From Oscillatoriales cyanobacterium USR001 (lineage in GTDB: Bacteria; Cyanobacteriota; Cyanobacteriia; Cyanobacteriales; Microcoleaceae): a stretch of 64,000 nucleotides of DNA. Each line of letters starts with the position of its first letter. Position 1 is the stretch's first letter. The stretch spans positions 62,154 through 126,153 of the forward strand of contig MBRE01000017.1 of assembly GCA_001698425.1 (NCBI GenBank). The letters are read 5' to 3'. The translations under genes and the position numbers were made by a program. The notes beneath the pieces were generated by a model. The model was not told the origin of the DNA. It did not search any database and saw nothing but the letters and a program-made list of their open reading frames with translations. Positions 27,180 to 36,733 of the stretch are shown piece after piece.

Positions 27180-30100
27180 TTAATCCCTGGACTCTTGTTG
27201 CTTAACAATAATATCGACATTAACCGGTAACTTAATAGTAAAATTAGACCCAACACCAGCCTGACTTTCAACCTTAATTTCTCCTCCCATCATCTGACAA
27301 AAACTTTGACTAATTGCTAATCCCAAACCAGTTCCACCATACTTACGAGTAGTAGAAGCATCCCCTTGAATAAAAGGTTTAAAAATTTGCTCTAACTGCT
27401 CAGTATTCATGCCAATACCAGTATCAATGCAACTAAAGATCAAGCATTCCAAATTATAACTTGTAGACTGAGGTGAATCCTGCACGATCTCCGATTCATT
27501 TTCTTTACTTTCTTTCCCAGGAACAATTAATATTCCCCGACTCACAATCAAAGTAATCTTGCCATTATGAGTAAACTTAGCTGCATTACTCAGTAAATTC
27601 AATAAAATTTGCCGCACCTTTGTAATATCAGCGTGCATCCAATCAATATCTGCCGCTTTTTTCACCTCCAAAACATTACCATTTTTTTCTATCAGCGGTT
27701 TAGCAGTAGCCGCAATTTCATCAATTAAATTTCTGACATTAAAAGTTTCCAAATAAAGCTCCATGCGACCAGCTTCAATTTTAGAAATGTCCAGAATATC
27801 ATTAATTAATGAGAGCAAATGTTGACCAGCAGTGTGAATTTTTTTCAAATCAGGTGTGAGTTCTTCATAACCCAAATCGTCCATTTCTTCTTGTAGCATT
27901 TCGCTATAACCAATAATTGCATTTAACGGCGTTCGTAGTTCGTGACTCATATTAGCTAAAAACGAACTTTTTGCCATCGAAGCCGATTCCGCTGCTTCCT
28001 TCGCCAATTGCAAAGCTGATTCAAAACGTTTGCGATCGCTGGCTTCAATTGCCAAAGACACCAAATCAGCACCAGAAGCCACAAAATTTTGCTCATCCTG
28101 CGTCCAGTAGCGAAAGTCTCCCACCTTTTCCACACAGAGAACTCCCACCACTAAACCACCCACTCGGACTGGCGCATTCAGAATAGAATTAATACCAACT
28201 AGAGAAAAATAAAAGTTTACTAATTCCCTAGTTCTCCGATCTTTATTAACATGATCTACCGCAATTATTCGATCTTCTTCCAAAGATTGAAAATAGATAG
28301 GATAGTTAACTACTGGCAACTGCGAACCAAAAGCGTGTAAGCCTGTACTCAGTTGAAATAAATCCACGCATTCAATATGCGTTCTCGTTTCATTATACAG
28401 CCACACAGAAGCCCTTTCCACTTCCAGAATTTGAGCAGTAGTTTCAGTAATTTCTCGAATCGCCACGTTAAAATTACCTTGATAAAGCGCCTTATTTTTT
28501 GACAATTCTACCAGTGCTGCCTTTTGTCGGAGTAACTGTTTTTCCTTAATTTGACGTGCTGACTCTGCCTGTTTTTGTTCGCTAATATCGCGAGCTACCC
28601 AAATCACCGAGTTCTCAGAAATTGGTGAAATACTAGCAGCAAAACACACATCGCGATCGTTAATAGTCAAATTATATTCAATATTAATAGTGTGCTGATA
28701 ATTTAAACAATCTCGAATATTACTCATAAAAATAGTCGCAATTTCTGTGGGAAAAACTTCACTTATTAACTTCCCAAGTAAATCTTCTGTCGGCTTGTAT
28801 TGTAGCGATTGATTTGTCGGCGCAATTTTTAAATAACGACCATCTCTATCCAAAACTAAAATTAATTCATTCATCCCAGCAAACAGTGCTAATAATTCCG
28901 CCTCCGCCGCCTGAAGTTTCGCTGTGCGCTCCATAACACGCTCTTCTAAATCAGACTTTGTTGCTTCCATAATTGCAAACGACGACCGCAACTTTTTAGC
29001 CATGAGATTAAAAGATTCCGCCAAAATTCCTAATTCTTCAGCACTTTGTACCTCCACTTCTTGGTTTAATTTTCCATCGGCGATCGCCCTTGTCGCCTCA
29101 CTCAAACGTCGAATCGGATTAGTAATCCAACGAGATGTAATAATTGACAACCAAATTGCTACCCCCAAAGCCCCCAAACAAAGTAAAAAAGTAGTTCGAT
29201 TATTAGCATTAATTCCGTCCATAAAATCTGCTTCGGGAATTGCCACCACTATCAACCAATCAAGCCCCCGACCATCAGTAAGAGGAGACACAGTTAAGAA
29301 TTGACGCTGAGAACCCACATTAAATATAATTTGAGTTGGCTCCTTAATCAAGTTTAAATCATCAAACTTTTGCAGCAAAGACTCTGCTGCCGAACGAATT
29401 AACAAATTATTACTGCTAGTTGCCTTCAGGCGTTTTTGCCCATCAGCCGTATCCACAAAAGGCAACTCCCTTGTTGAACTAGCAACCATTTCGCCATTGC
29501 GTTCAATAATAAAAGCTTGTCCCGATTTACCGATTTTCAAACTTCTTAGAAAATTACTAATTTGCTCTAAAGTCAAATCAATTGCCAAGACACCTTGCAA
29601 CTTCCCGGTTTCGTTATAAATTGGAACTGCTGGCGTAATTCCTAAGACTGGCATCGCCGTAAATTGGTAAATAGAAGACCAAGTAGATTTACCCGTAGTA
29701 GCAGCAGCTTTGTACCAAGGTCTAGTTCGAGGATCGTATTTATCTATTTTCATTAGATCCGTCCGATTTCCTCGATTGTCAAGACGATAAATTTTCCTCA
29801 TAAAATCAGTAGATTCATCTTGAATATAAAGCAACGGGATCTGTTCTCTTTTAAGTAGTAAAAACTTACCAGTTTCGCTACCATAGTAAATAGTTGTCAT
29901 GCGATCGCTCACCTGAGTCTGATACCAAAAATAACGCTCTAAATTAGGAAAATTTTCAGGATCTATATTACCCGCCCGAATTGCTGCGGCATTCATTTCT
30001 AGGAACAAATGAGACACATCAGCAAAACTTTGGAAATGCTCTTGAGTCCGACCTGTAATTTCTAAACTCAAATTAACGGCTAAATCATTAACCGCCTTCT

Positions 30101-30239
30101 GTCCATTCCGAAACGACAACCATCCCGTCAACCCTACTGCCGCAGAGATTTGCAACACTAGAGGCACCAAAAAGACAAGGCGCAAGGGCACCTTAATTGA
30201 TTTAGAAGAAACCCGACTGGTTATATCTTTCAAGCCCAT
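27180..30239 (-). CDS. Cache-HAMP-PAS-GAF sensor histidine kinase
   Basis: A 1019-residue membrane-bound kinase. Order: N-terminal helix (about 20-42), extracytoplasmic dCache-like sensor (about 45-345, with PAVPIYNETGKLQGVLAIDL), second helix (about 350-368), HAMP (ITNPIRRLSEATRAIADGKL), PAS (about 445-560), GAF (about 595-735), HisKA with phospho-acceptor His766 in MSHELRTPLN, then HATPase with N box LLNLLSNAAKF and G boxes DTGIGM and GGTGLGLAIS. There is no receiver domain. The GAF lacks a bilin-type Cys-His. Cache domains bind small extracellular ligands; the ligand and the response regulator are unknown. Confidence 0.92.
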   Translation of the reverse strand: MGLKDITSRVSSKSIKVPLRLVFLVPLVLQISAAVGLTGWLSFRNGQKAVNDLAVNLSLEITGRTQEHFQSFADVSHLFLEMNAAAIRAGNIDPENFPNLERYFWYQTQVSDRMTTIYYGSETGKFLLLKREQIPLLYIQDESTDFMRKIYRLDNRGNRTDLMKIDKYDPRTRPWYKAAATTGKSTWSSIYQFTAMPVLGITPAVPIYNETGKLQGVLAIDLTLEQISNFLRSLKIGKSGQAFIIERNGEMVASSTRELPFVDTADGQKRLKATSSNNLLIRSAAESLLQKFDDLNLIKEPTQIIFNVGSQRQFLTVSPLTDGRGLDWLIVVAIPEADFMDGINANNRTTFLLCLGALGVAIWLSIITSRWITNPIRRLSEATRAIADGKLNQEVEVQSAEELGILAESFNLMAKKLRSSFAIMEATKSDLEERVMERTAKLQAAEAELLALFAGMNELILVLDRDGRYLKIAPTNQSLQYKPTEDLLGKLISEVFPTEIATIFMSNIRDCLNYQHTINIEYNLTINDRDVCFAASISPISENSVIWVARDISEQKQAESARQIKEKQLLRQKAALVELSKNKALYQGNFNVAIREITETTAQILEVERASVWLYNETRTHIECVDLFQLSTGLHAFGSQLPVVNYPIYFQSLEEDRIIAVDHVNKDRRTRELVNFYFSLVGINSILNAPVRVGGLVVGVLCVEKVGDFRYWTQDEQNFVASGADLVSLAIEASDRKRFESALQLAKEAAESASMAKSSFLANMSHELRTPLNAIIGYSEMLQEEMDDLGYEELTPDLKKIHTAGQHLLSLINDILDISKIEAGRMELYLETFNVRNLIDEIAATAKPLIEKNGNVLEVKKAADIDWMHADITKVRQILLNLLSNAAKFTHNGKITLIVSRGILIVPGKESKENESEIVQDSPQSTSYNLECLIFSCIDTGIGMNTEQLEQIFKPFIQGDASTTRKYGGTGLGLAISQSFCQMMGGEIKVESQAGVGSNFTIKLPVNVDIIVKQQESRD

Positions 30240-30251
30240 CAGTTTACAAAT

Positions 30252-30330
30252 AAGGAAGAAGGAAGAGGGAAGAAGGAAGAGGGAAGAGGGAAGAGGGAAG
30301 AGGGAAGAGGGAAGAAGGGAGAAGGGAGAA
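30252..30330. repeat. Heptamer tandem array (GGAAGAG/GGAAGAA)
   Basis: About eleven purine-only 7-base units between the divergent kinase and gltX genes, the complement of the TTCTTCC arrays elsewhere. Confidence 0.9.
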
Positions 30331-30408
30331 TCGCACTTTTTAATTTATAATCTTTAATTTAGAACTTTTAATTCTTCAGTTTCCCAACTAAAATCCCCCA
30401 TCTAAACA

Positions 30409-31851
30409 ATGACAGTCAGAGTTCGCATCGCCCCTAGTCCCACCGGCAATTTACACATCGGAACTGCCAGAACCGCCGTATTTAACTGGCTATATGCCCG
30501 TAAAGTCGGCGGTAAATTCATCCTGCGAATAGAAGACACAGACCTAGAGCGATCTCGCTCAGAATACACTGATAATATCCAAACAGGACTCACTTGGCTC
30601 GGACTCAACTGGGACGAAGGTCCTAGTTTCCAATCTCAACGTTTAGATTTATACCGTCAAGCAGTTCAAACTCTGCTCGAAAAAAAACTTGCATATCCCT
30701 GTTACACCAGTTCCGCCGAACTCGACCAAATGCGGGAAGAACAAAAAGCGAAGAAACAAGCGCCCCGCTATGATAACCGCCACCGCCACCTCACTCCCGA
30801 ACAGCAAGCCGCCTTTGCAGCCGAAGGCAGACAACCAGTAATTCGCTTTATGATCGACGACGATCGCACAATATCCTGGCATGACATGGTACGCGGCACT
30901 GTCACCTGGAAAGGTAGCGATCTCGGCGGCGACATGGTAATTGCTAGAGCTTCTAGCGCTGGCAACATCGGTCAACCTCTTTATAACTTAGCCGTCGTCG
31001 TCGACGACATCGACATGAAAATCACCCACATCATCCGAGGTGAAGATCACATTGGCAATACCCCAAAACAAATTTTACTCTATGAAGCTTTGGGAGCTAT
31101 ATTACCGGAATTTGCCCACACACCTCTAATTCTAAACAAAGAAGGGCAAAAGCTCTCCAAACGCGACGGCGTAACCTCCATCTCCGATTTTCAGGCAATG
31201 GGTTACACTCCTGAAGCCTTAGTTAATTACATGACTTTACTAGGTTGGACACCGCCAGATTCTACGCAAGAAATCTTTACATTATCAGCAGCCGCTCAAC
31301 TTTTTAGCTTCGATCGCGTAAACAAAGCAGGAGCTAAATTTGACTGGGACAAACTCAACTGGATTAACAGTCAATATCTACATACAATGGCATTGCCGCA
31401 ATTGACAGATTTGCTGATACCCTATTGGCAGGAAGCGGGTTATGAATTCGATCCAGCGAGCGATCGCCCTTGGCTCGAACAAATTACCGCCCTCATTGGC
31501 CCTAGTCTCGTGCGCCTCAAAGATGCCGTTGATATGAGCAAACTATTCTTTACTTCAACCTTAGAGTACGAAGAAGAAGCGATCGCTCAATTACAGCAAC
31601 CAGAAGCAGCATCCGCCTTGCCAGCGATTTTAGCAGCACTCACCGCCAGCCCAGAGTTAACATCAGCCCAAGCTCAAGAAATTACCAAAAAAGTGAGCAA
31701 AGAGAAAAACCTCAAAAAAGGGCTAATTATGCGAACTCTCCGGGCAGCTTTGACCGGGGCAATGCACGGCCCCGACCTGATAGAATCATGGGTAATCCTT
31801 CACCAACGGGGAATGGATATTACTCGCTTGCAAGAGGGCATTAAAAGTTAA
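30409..31851 (+). CDS. gltX: Glutamyl-tRNA synthetase
   Basis: A 480-residue class I synthetase that charges glutamate, also supplying Glu-tRNA for tetrapyrrole synthesis. HIGH motif in [11 protein letters not shown] near the start, KMSKS-type motif in [10 protein letters not shown], plus [13 protein letters not shown] between them and a C-terminal anticodon-binding region. Length is that of a free-standing GluRS. ATG 30409. The stop TAA (31849) is followed in the same frame by a second stop and then a CAAD-domain gene; see the findings. Confidence 0.97.
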   Translation: MTVRVRIAPSPTGNLHIGTARTAVFNWLYARKVGGKFILRIEDTDLERSRSEYTDNIQTGLTWLGLNWDEGPSFQSQRLDLYRQAVQTLLEKKLAYPCYTSSAELDQMREEQKAKKQAPRYDNRHRHLTPEQQAAFAAEGRQPVIRFMIDDDRTISWHDMVRGTVTWKGSDLGGDMVIARASSAGNIGQPLYNLAVVVDDIDMKITHIIRGEDHIGNTPKQILLYEALGAILPEFAHTPLILNKEGQKLSKRDGVTSISDFQAMGYTPEALVNYMTLLGWTPPDSTQEIFTLSAAAQLFSFDRVNKAGAKFDWDKLNWINSQYLHTMALPQLTDLLIPYWQEAGYEFDPASDRPWLEQITALIGPSLVRLKDAVDMSKLFFTSTLEYEEEAIAQLQQPEAASALPAILAALTASPELTSAQAQEITKKVSKEKNLKKGLIMRTLRAALTGAMHGPDLIESWVILHQRGMDITRLQEGIKS

Positions 31852-31872
31852 ATTTTCGCTTAGGCTGAAGTC

Positions 31873-32601
31873 GTGGCTGAAATTCCTAACCCAGAAACAT
31901 CAAACACAGAAAAAACAGAAGTAATAGCCGAAACTCCTACTACCAAAGTAGTAGCAGAAATCGCGGCTAAAACTCCTAATACCAAATCAGAAGTAGAAAT
32001 CGCGCCCGAAACTTCTACTGTCAAACCAGCAGTAGAAATCCCCGCCCAAACCTCTACTTCAAAACCACCAGCAACAGTTATTGCCCCAACTGTCACCCCA
32101 GAACAGTCAGCAACAGCTGAAAGCCAAACACCTGCGGCAAACCCGTTTCAAACGATTGCCAATGTTGAAATAACTACCCCAAATCAACCTGAAAAACCTG
32201 TTATAGTAGCAAAAATGTCAACATCAAATTCGCCGGAAACTGTGAGCATTGCCGAAGATACTGTCACTGACAAATCACCAAGCCAATCACAGCAGATCAA
32301 AGAGCAAGTTTTCTCATTCATTTCCAATCTACCAGATTACATCAACGAGTTTTATCAACAATACAGAAGCCCGATCACTGTTGTCGGTTTGATCGTCGCA
32401 TCAGTAATCACCTTGAAAGTATTTCTAGGGGTAGTAGATGCCCTCAACGATATCCCATTACTAGAGCCAACTTTTGAGCTAATTGGTATTGGATACTCAG
32501 TTTGGTTTATCTATCGCTATTTACTGAAGTCCTCCAACCGCCAAGAATTATCTCAAAACATCCAAGTTCTCAAAGAGCAAGTTCTGGGCAGAAAATCCTA
32601 A
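31873..32601 (+). CDS. CAAD-domain (CurT-type) thylakoid membrane protein
   Basis: A 242-residue protein starting at GTG 31873, 21 bp after gltX. The N-terminal 140 residues are low complexity, rich in Pro/Thr/Glu/Ala repeats. From about 150 the CAAD domain follows: LPDYINEFYQQYRSPITVVG, two hydrophobic helices, the diagnostic DALNDIPLLEPTFELIG, GYSVWFIYRYLL and an amphipathic end helix. CAAD domains are appended to some cyanobacterial aminoacyl-tRNA synthetases and anchor them to thylakoids; the free form is related to CurT/CURT1, which bends thylakoid membranes. Operon with gltX is very likely. The GTG start is chosen for position; no strong Shine-Dalgarno. Confidence 0.88.
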   Translation: MAEIPNPETSNTEKTEVIAETPTTKVVAEIAAKTPNTKSEVEIAPETSTVKPAVEIPAQTSTSKPPATVIAPTVTPEQSATAESQTPAANPFQTIANVEITTPNQPEKPVIVAKMSTSNSPETVSIAEDTVTDKSPSQSQQIKEQVFSFISNLPDYINEFYQQYRSPITVVGLIVASVITLKVFLGVVDALNDIPLLEPTFELIGIGYSVWFIYRYLLKSSNRQELSQNIQVLKEQVLGRKS

Positions 32602-32602
32602 A

Positions 32603-32654
32603 TGGTTATTGGTTAACTGTTAACGGTTAACCGTTAACAGTTAACCGTTAACCA
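32603..32654. repeat. Heptamer tandem array (GTTAACN, palindromic units)
   Basis: About seven 7-base units (GGTTAAC, TGTTAAC, CGTTAAC, AGTTAAC). Because GTTAAC is itself a palindrome, the array could fold on itself; it begins right after the CAAD stop. Confidence 0.88.
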
Positions 32655-32682
32655 ATTAATAATAAATTTGTTACGCCCACCC

Positions 32683-33180
32683 ATGACCCATCGCCAACGA
32701 CGTAAATTAGTATTATTTTTAGCTTTGACAATTACGATATTTTGCCTAATAAGTAATGTTTTAGTAATCGCTCAAGAAAAGAACTCAACACCGATATTTG
32801 AAGATGTTACACTCAGTCCTAATTTTGCTCCAGATCCAATGACAGTTAGAGGTCTTAGTGGTGGATTTGTGCCTGCTAAAGAAACTACAGGTCGTGCAGA
32901 AACTGTGACAGGACCTTGCATTGGTTTTATCGATGAACAACCAGATCATCGGTTAGTGTTAACAACTTTTTTTGATTATTTAAGTATTCAAGTTAAAAGT
33001 AGTGAAGATACTACCTTGGTGGTACGTGGACCAGGGGGTACTTGGTGCAACGATGATTATGAGGGGAAGAATCCTGGGATTGTTGGTCAATGGTTATCTG
33101 GGAATTATGAGATTTGGGTTGGTTCATATCAGAGACATAAGTATGCTCCTTATATTATTAGAATTTCTGAGAAAAAATAA
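32683..33180 (+). CDS. Hypothetical exported protein
   Basis: About 165 residues from ATG 32683. A basic start and hydrophobic stretch (about 10-30) ending near VIAQEK indicate a signal peptide. The mature part contains FEDVTLSPNFAPDPMTVRGL, GPCIGFIDEQPDH, then VVRGPGGTWCNDD and GQWLSGNYEIWVGSY, a beta-sandwich-like pattern reminiscent of peptidase pre-C-terminal domains, with two cysteines that could pair. Likely periplasmic. No function known; I do not recognise a named family. Confidence 0.7.
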   Translation: MTHRQRRKLVLFLALTITIFCLISNVLVIAQEKNSTPIFEDVTLSPNFAPDPMTVRGLSGGFVPAKETTGRAETVTGPCIGFIDEQPDHRLVLTTFFDYLSIQVKSSEDTTLVVRGPGGTWCNDDYEGKNPGIVGQWLSGNYEIWVGSYQRHKYAPYIIRISEKK

Positions 33181-33618
33181 ATAATATTTACGTAATATTT
33201 ACACCAGCAATAAGGTTTCCGGTTGCATCGGAATGATTTAACCACAGAGAACGCAGAGAACACAGAGGGAGATTAGAGAGATGAATAATTCCGATGAATC
33301 ACGGATTTGAGATGACTCGACAACCGATGCTGAACAAACTCAAACTGCACTCAAGGGGGACAATTTGCTGATCGAGGAGGGCACTGCAACTGACATACTC
33401 ATCGTTATTAGTATCTCTTACCATACATTCGATCGACATAGCACCCGATCTCCACGACCAACTCTTCATACCTACGACTGCAATTATATGTTGCCAGTAG
33501 AAAGTCAAAATGTTCGCACCAAAGGGCAATTTGAGCAGATGCAGCTTAAAATACTGTTAATCGTATCCGCAGTCTATTGCCAATAACTCTGAAATGTCTT
33601 CACCAAAAACATTTAATT
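33181..33618. other. Intergenic region, 438 bp, no gene seen
   Basis: Contains the short direct repeats ACAGAGAACGCAGAGAACACAGAG at about 33243 (first 20 bases shown in similar form in other cyanobacterial spacers) and otherwise unstructured sequence. Open frames on both strands (33299-33529 and 33365-33586) overlap each other and lack family resemblance. The promoter of the permease-kinase gene should be here. Confidence 0.35.
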
Positions 33619-36600
33619 ATGAAAACTCAGGCTTCAGTTTCTCCACAACAATTGCCTAGAACTTTAAGTGCGCTGGAAACCTATGGTTTTGGTTTAACAG
33701 GATGGACGGGGTGGATTGGGGTATTTGCAGCTATGAACTACGCTCTTGGAGCATCAGCTATCTGGGTATGGATACCTGGCTCCTTAGTAGGAGTCTTGAT
33801 CGGTTATCAAGTTAAACAACTAGGTTTACAGCGGTTAGATGTAGCAGGTGGGACTCCCAACTACATTGCAGACTTACTAAAAAATTATCCGCTCTTAGCC
33901 AAATATGCAGCGATCGGCTACCTAATTAGTTGGACAAGCTCTATCCCCATAAGTGCTTTAGTCCTTACCGACTTAATTCAAAGCAATTTAGCAGCATTTG
34001 ACATGAGTATTTCGCCCGCTTTTCTCAAGGTAGCCTTTGTCCTGCTTCCCTTCATTGTTGCCTTTAGCGGTACTCGTCCCCTCAGTATTCTCAATCTTTT
34101 TCTGGTAGTAACAGCTACTGGCTCTGTAATAATTTTTACCTTGCAAGGGTTAGGTTGGTTAATTTTATCTCCAGCTAGTCCAGGAATTATCCCCTTAAGC
34201 TGGAAAGCTTTGAGCTTTACTGATTGGGCAAAGTGGTTCTTAATTTCTAGTTATTGCACTTATAGTTTGGAAACCTCCTCCTCCTTTGTAGCAGATAGTC
34301 GAGAACCCATCAAAACTCTGAAATTTATGAATATCGCAGCTTGGTTACAAGCTGCGATTTTTCTGGGTGCCTCTTGGGTTGCGATCCAGCTTGCCGTTAA
34401 CCCAAACTTGAAGGACGATCCCTACCTTAATCTTATTGCTGCTTCCCAACCATTTTGGGGCAATGCCGCCCCAATTATGGCAACATTTTTACTCACTTCT
34501 ACCGCCTTGTTGCTAGAAGCAACAGCAGTTTCTAACTGTTCTCGTATCCTTTATCAATTGGCACGCGATCGCTACATAGCTCCTGTGTTTGGGGTGGTTT
34601 CTCGGCGGGGGGTTTTTGGCCCTGCATTAGTTTGGCTATTAGTAATTTCTTTGGCGTGTTTAGTTTGGGGAAATTTAACGCAAATTATTTTTATTGGCAA
34701 TGTGGGTTGGTTTAGTTCATATACTTTGTTTCACCTGGCTATCTGGCTACGCCGGAAGAGAGATGATGTCCTATTCCCGCGTCTGTCTTTGGGGATCTTC
34801 TCGATCGAAGTGGTGATTTTATGCGTAGGTGGTATGGCTTGGGGTTGGGGCGATTTCCTTTTGGGTTTGATATTTCCCTTGGGGATTTTAGCCCTAGATT
34901 TTGTGATGCGACGATTGCCTTTGAAAGTATTTCATCCTAGTTGGTGGCAGCAGTTTTATCAACCCAAAGATCAGCATATTATTCGAGAATCTTTGATGTT
35001 TCAGGTGTGTATCCTAATTGTACTCTTATCGAGTTCAGTGCTGATTGGTTGGGGATTTCGTGCTTTGTTGGATACTCGTGCGGTTAGTCGAGGGGAGAAT
35101 TTAATTTTAGTATTATTGCTGATTGTGGTGTTTGTGGGGGTGGCGATCGCTTCTTGGACAAGCTTACCCCAGATTGCGGCTTTTGAATCTCAAATTGCTG
35201 CCTTTGAAGCAATTGAAGCTAGAGAAAAAGCGGAAAGTGCTAACCGAGCAAAAAGTGAATTTCTAGCTAATATGAGTCACGAATTGCGAACTCCCTTAAA
35301 TGGTATTCTGGGTTACGCTCAAATTCTAGGACGTTCCAAAGTTATACCCGAAAAAGAACTTCAAGGAATCAACATTATTCATCAATGCGGTTCTCATCTA
35401 CTTACCTTAATTAACGACATTCTCGACATCTCCAAAATTGAAGCTCGTAAACTCGAACTCGTCCCCAATGCTGTCCATTTGCCCTCCCTAGTCCAAGGTG
35501 TGGTCGAGATTTCTCAAATCCGCGCTCAACAGAAAGGTATTGATTTTAACTATGAGCCTGATGCTCAATTACCTAGTGGTATTATCGTTGATGAAAAGCG
35601 GTTGCGACAGGTATTAATTAATCTATTAGGTAATGCCATTAAGTTTACCGATCGAGGTAGCGTCACCCTGAAAGTTGAGCCAGTATACTCAAATAGCAAT
35701 CGCTCTTCTTTTTCTCGTTTGCGTTTTTCAATCATCGATACGGGAATTGGCATTAGCCACGAAGATATACAGAAACTATTCCGAGCTTTTGAACAAGTAG
35801 GGGAAAAAAGTCGTCAAGCTGAAGGTACTGGTTTAGGACTAGCAATTAGTCAGCAAATTGTGCAATTAATGGGAGGACAAATTCAAGTCGAGAGTCAACT
35901 GGGAGTAGGCAGTAAATTCTTTTTTGAAGTAGAATTACCCGTTAACGATGAATGGGTAGAGCAACAAACCAGTGGAGCGGGTCATATTATTAGTTATATG
36001 GGAGAGCAAAAAATAATTTTAGTTGTAGACGATCGCTGGGAAAATCGTGCCGTGATTGTCAATCTATTAGAACCCATCGGTTTTGTAATTATTGAAGCAG
36101 AAAACGGACAACAGGGTTTAGATAAAATGCGAGAAAGGCTACCAGATTTAGTAATTACCGACTTGGCAATGCCTGTAATGGATGGTTTTGCCATGCTCGA
36201 ACAATTACGCAGCGATCGAGAATTAAGAGCGTTGAAAGTATTGGTTTCATCAGCTTCAGTATCCCAACAAGATCAGCAGATGAGTCTCGCCGCAGGTGGT
36301 GATGATTTTCTGGCTAAACCAGTGAATGCGGAGGATTTATTTAAGGCTTTAGCTAAACATTTACAACTAATTTGGAACTATGAAGAAGTAGTAAATACAG
36401 CAGTACCCTTGGCTTCAGAAATTATTACTCCGGCGGCGACAGAATTAGAAGCTTTATTAGAATTGGCTCAACAGGGAAGGTTGAAAAATCTGCTATTAAT
36501 GGCGGAACAAATTGGGCAACAAGATGAACGTTATCAACCTTTTATTCAGCAAGTTTTACAACTTGCCAATCAATTCCAGTTGAAAAAGGTTGAGCAATTG

Positions 36601-36627
36601 ATTAAAGAGCATCTACGAGATTTATAA
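33619..36627 (+). CDS. Amino-acid-permease-like transporter fused to hybrid histidine kinase with receiver
   Basis: 1002 residues from ATG 33619 (a frame 14 codons longer exists). Residues about 15-515 form 12-14 hydrophobic helices with an amino-acid/polyamine permease (APC superfamily) look: ETYGFGLTGWTGWIG and later FVADSREPIKTLKFMN and SRILYQLARDRYIAP. A linker coiled coil (about 515-545) leads to HisKA with His554 (MSHELRTPLNG), then HATPase (LINLLGNAIKF, GTGLGLAIS), then a receiver with Asp848 in VITDLAMPVMDG, and a short helical tail. The transporter could sense a substrate in the manner of CbrA-type sodium-symporter kinases. Substrate and output regulator unknown. Confidence 0.88.
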   Translation: MKTQASVSPQQLPRTLSALETYGFGLTGWTGWIGVFAAMNYALGASAIWVWIPGSLVGVLIGYQVKQLGLQRLDVAGGTPNYIADLLKNYPLLAKYAAIGYLISWTSSIPISALVLTDLIQSNLAAFDMSISPAFLKVAFVLLPFIVAFSGTRPLSILNLFLVVTATGSVIIFTLQGLGWLILSPASPGIIPLSWKALSFTDWAKWFLISSYCTYSLETSSSFVADSREPIKTLKFMNIAAWLQAAIFLGASWVAIQLAVNPNLKDDPYLNLIAASQPFWGNAAPIMATFLLTSTALLLEATAVSNCSRILYQLARDRYIAPVFGVVSRRGVFGPALVWLLVISLACLVWGNLTQIIFIGNVGWFSSYTLFHLAIWLRRKRDDVLFPRLSLGIFSIEVVILCVGGMAWGWGDFLLGLIFPLGILALDFVMRRLPLKVFHPSWWQQFYQPKDQHIIRESLMFQVCILIVLLSSSVLIGWGFRALLDTRAVSRGENLILVLLLIVVFVGVAIASWTSLPQIAAFESQIAAFEAIEAREKAESANRAKSEFLANMSHELRTPLNGILGYAQILGRSKVIPEKELQGINIIHQCGSHLLTLINDILDISKIEARKLELVPNAVHLPSLVQGVVEISQIRAQQKGIDFNYEPDAQLPSGIIVDEKRLRQVLINLLGNAIKFTDRGSVTLKVEPVYSNSNRSSFSRLRFSIIDTGIGISHEDIQKLFRAFEQVGEKSRQAEGTGLGLAISQQIVQLMGGQIQVESQLGVGSKFFFEVELPVNDEWVEQQTSGAGHIISYMGEQKIILVVDDRWENRAVIVNLLEPIGFVIIEAENGQQGLDKMRERLPDLVITDLAMPVMDGFAMLEQLRSDRELRALKVLVSSASVSQQDQQMSLAAGGDDFLAKPVNAEDLFKALAKHLQLIWNYEEVVNTAVPLASEIITPAATELEALLELAQQGRLKNLLLMAEQIGQQDERYQPFIQQVLQLANQFQLKKVEQLIKEHLRDL

Positions 36628-36709
36628 ACAATTTGGTTTGTAGTAAGCGCTTTAGCGCGCTTGGCGCTTACTACAAACCAAATTATCAAGTTATTTAATT
36701 TTCATTCTT
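36627..36709. repeat. Dispersed palindromic element, copy 4
   Basis: Core GGTTTGTAGTAAGCGCTTTA ... GGCGCTTACTACAAACC with right flank AAGTTATTTAATTTTCATTC. The left flank is shorter than in other copies and starts at the last bases of the kinase stop. A short TAACTAC heptamer run follows (36720-36741). Confidence 0.87.
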
Positions 36710-36733
36710 TAAATAACAATTAACTACTAACTA

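Noticed and set aside
33299..33586. Overlapping frames on both strands in the gap before the permease-kinase
   Set aside because: Neither has a ribosome-binding site or recognisable family; they overlap each other.
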